From an uncultured Coriobacteriaceae bacterium (lineage in GTDB: Bacteria > Actinomycetota > Coriobacteriia > Coriobacteriales > Coriobacteriaceae), in NCBI GenBank assembly GCA_944320725.1, contig CALUIM010000015.1:1-40988 (forward strand): a DNA stretch of 40,988 bases, in the 5' to 3' direction. Position numbers and translations under genes: made by a program. The notes under the pieces were generated by a model that saw only the letters and a program-made list of their open reading frames with translations, searched no databases and was not told where the DNA came from. Of the stretch, positions 40,534 to 40,988 are shown in pieces (position 1 is the stretch's first letter; the number at the start of each line of letters is the position of its first letter).

Positions 40534-40988
40534 ATGAAAGCCAAAGCCGTACGTCTCCATGCCGCCAACGACCTGCGTCTCGACGAGTTCGAGCTGCCGC
40601 AGATCAAGGATGACGAGGTGCTCGTCAAGGTCATCTCCGACAGTATCTGCATGTCCACCTATAAGTGCGCCACCCTGGGTGTGGAGCACAAGCGCGTCCA
40701 CGAGGACGTGGCCGAGCATCCCGCGATCATGGGACACGAGTTTGCCGGCGACATCGTGGAGGTGGGTGCCAAGTGGGCCGACCGCTTCAAGCCGGGCATG
40801 AAGTTCACCATCCAGCCCGCCCTCAACTACAAGGGCACCATGTGGAGCCCCGGCTACTCCTATGAGTTCTGCGGCGGCGACGCCACCTACTGCATCCTGC
40901 CTGCCGAGGTCATGGAGTGCGACTGCCTGCTCGAGTACACGGGCGAGGCCTACTACCAGGCGTCGCTTGCCGAGCCCATGAGCTGCTC
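40534..40988 (+). CDS. Zinc-dependent medium-chain reductase, L-sorbose-1-phosphate reductase (SorE)-like (5' part)
   Basis: The first 151 codons of a medium-chain alcohol dehydrogenase, cut by the window edge. Catalytic-zinc residues Cys39 (SDSICMSTYK) and His68-Glu69 (MGHEFAGDIVEVG) are visible. QPALNYKGTMWSPGYSYEF and CGGDATYCILP are stretches shared with SorE-type L-sorbose-1-phosphate reductases, which form sorbitol-6-phosphate. AAAGGAG precedes ATG 40534. It follows fruK in the same direction, so it likely shares the promoter. A related sugar-alcohol dehydrogenase function cannot be excluded from the fragment. Confidence 0.82.
   Translation, partial: MKAKAVRLHAANDLRLDEFELPQIKDDEVLVKVISDSICMSTYKCATLGVEHKRVHEDVAEHPAIMGHEFAGDIVEVGAKWADRFKPGMKFTIQPALNYKGTMWSPGYSYEFCGGDATYCILPAEVMECDCLLEYTGEAYYQASLAEPMSC

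Overview
The window looks like chromosome from a GC-rich gut actinobacterium of the class Coriobacteriia, most likely Collinsella or a close relative. This is inferred from the mix of actinobacterial synteny (mazG-eno-divIC-ppx), high GC with strong third-position bias, a Firmicute-ordered type II fatty-acid cluster, tRNAs with encoded CCA, and PTS sugar genes. No 16S gene is present, so the genus is not proven. There are four tRNA genes, no rRNA, no CRISPR array and no complete insertion sequence.

Positions 1-6560 are accessory in character. The left edge carries the 3' end of a type I restriction specificity gene (hsdS). It is followed by a HEPN-domain gene and a tyrosine recombinase, all visibly more AT-rich than the rest. 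Beyond the recombinase is a gene-poor stretch with a small antitoxin-like ORF, a lipoprotein, a decayed duplicate of the recombinase gene's 3' end, and three unrelated 146-192 bp elements bounded by near-perfect inverted repeats. Two of these flank a cytoplasmic GH13 alpha-amylase.

Positions 6561-18636 hold housekeeping and regulatory genes: a BceS-like two-component system, an unknown 234-residue protein, purH, ferritin, gluQ with a promoter suggesting a leaderless transcript, tRNA-Ser, an 800-residue TPR protein, tRNA-Arg, serS, and two membrane proteins of unknown role.

Positions 18643-28602 form the metabolic core. The biotin transporter gene bioY is divergent from a compact fabH-acpP-fabK-fabD-fabG-fabF-accB-fabZ-accC-accDA cluster. 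It encodes acetyl-CoA carboxylase and a complete type II elongation cycle, with the two carboxyltransferase subunits fused in one ORF. The shared intergenic region holds a palindrome over the likely fabH promoter. A biotin importer beside a biotin-dependent carboxylase is functionally coherent.

Positions 28669-37258 hold an SPFH protein, glyA, small membrane proteins, tRNA-Leu(UAA), a TPR membrane protein, an orphan galactitol-type PTS IIB, tRNA-Leu(CAG), and the mazG-eno-divIC-ppx group. Positions 37439-40988 hold a sugar locus: a mannitol-type EIICBA divergent from a 1-phosphofructokinase and the start of a SorE-like zinc reductase, with a regulatory region containing two GTAAACGGTAG repeats 21 bp apart.
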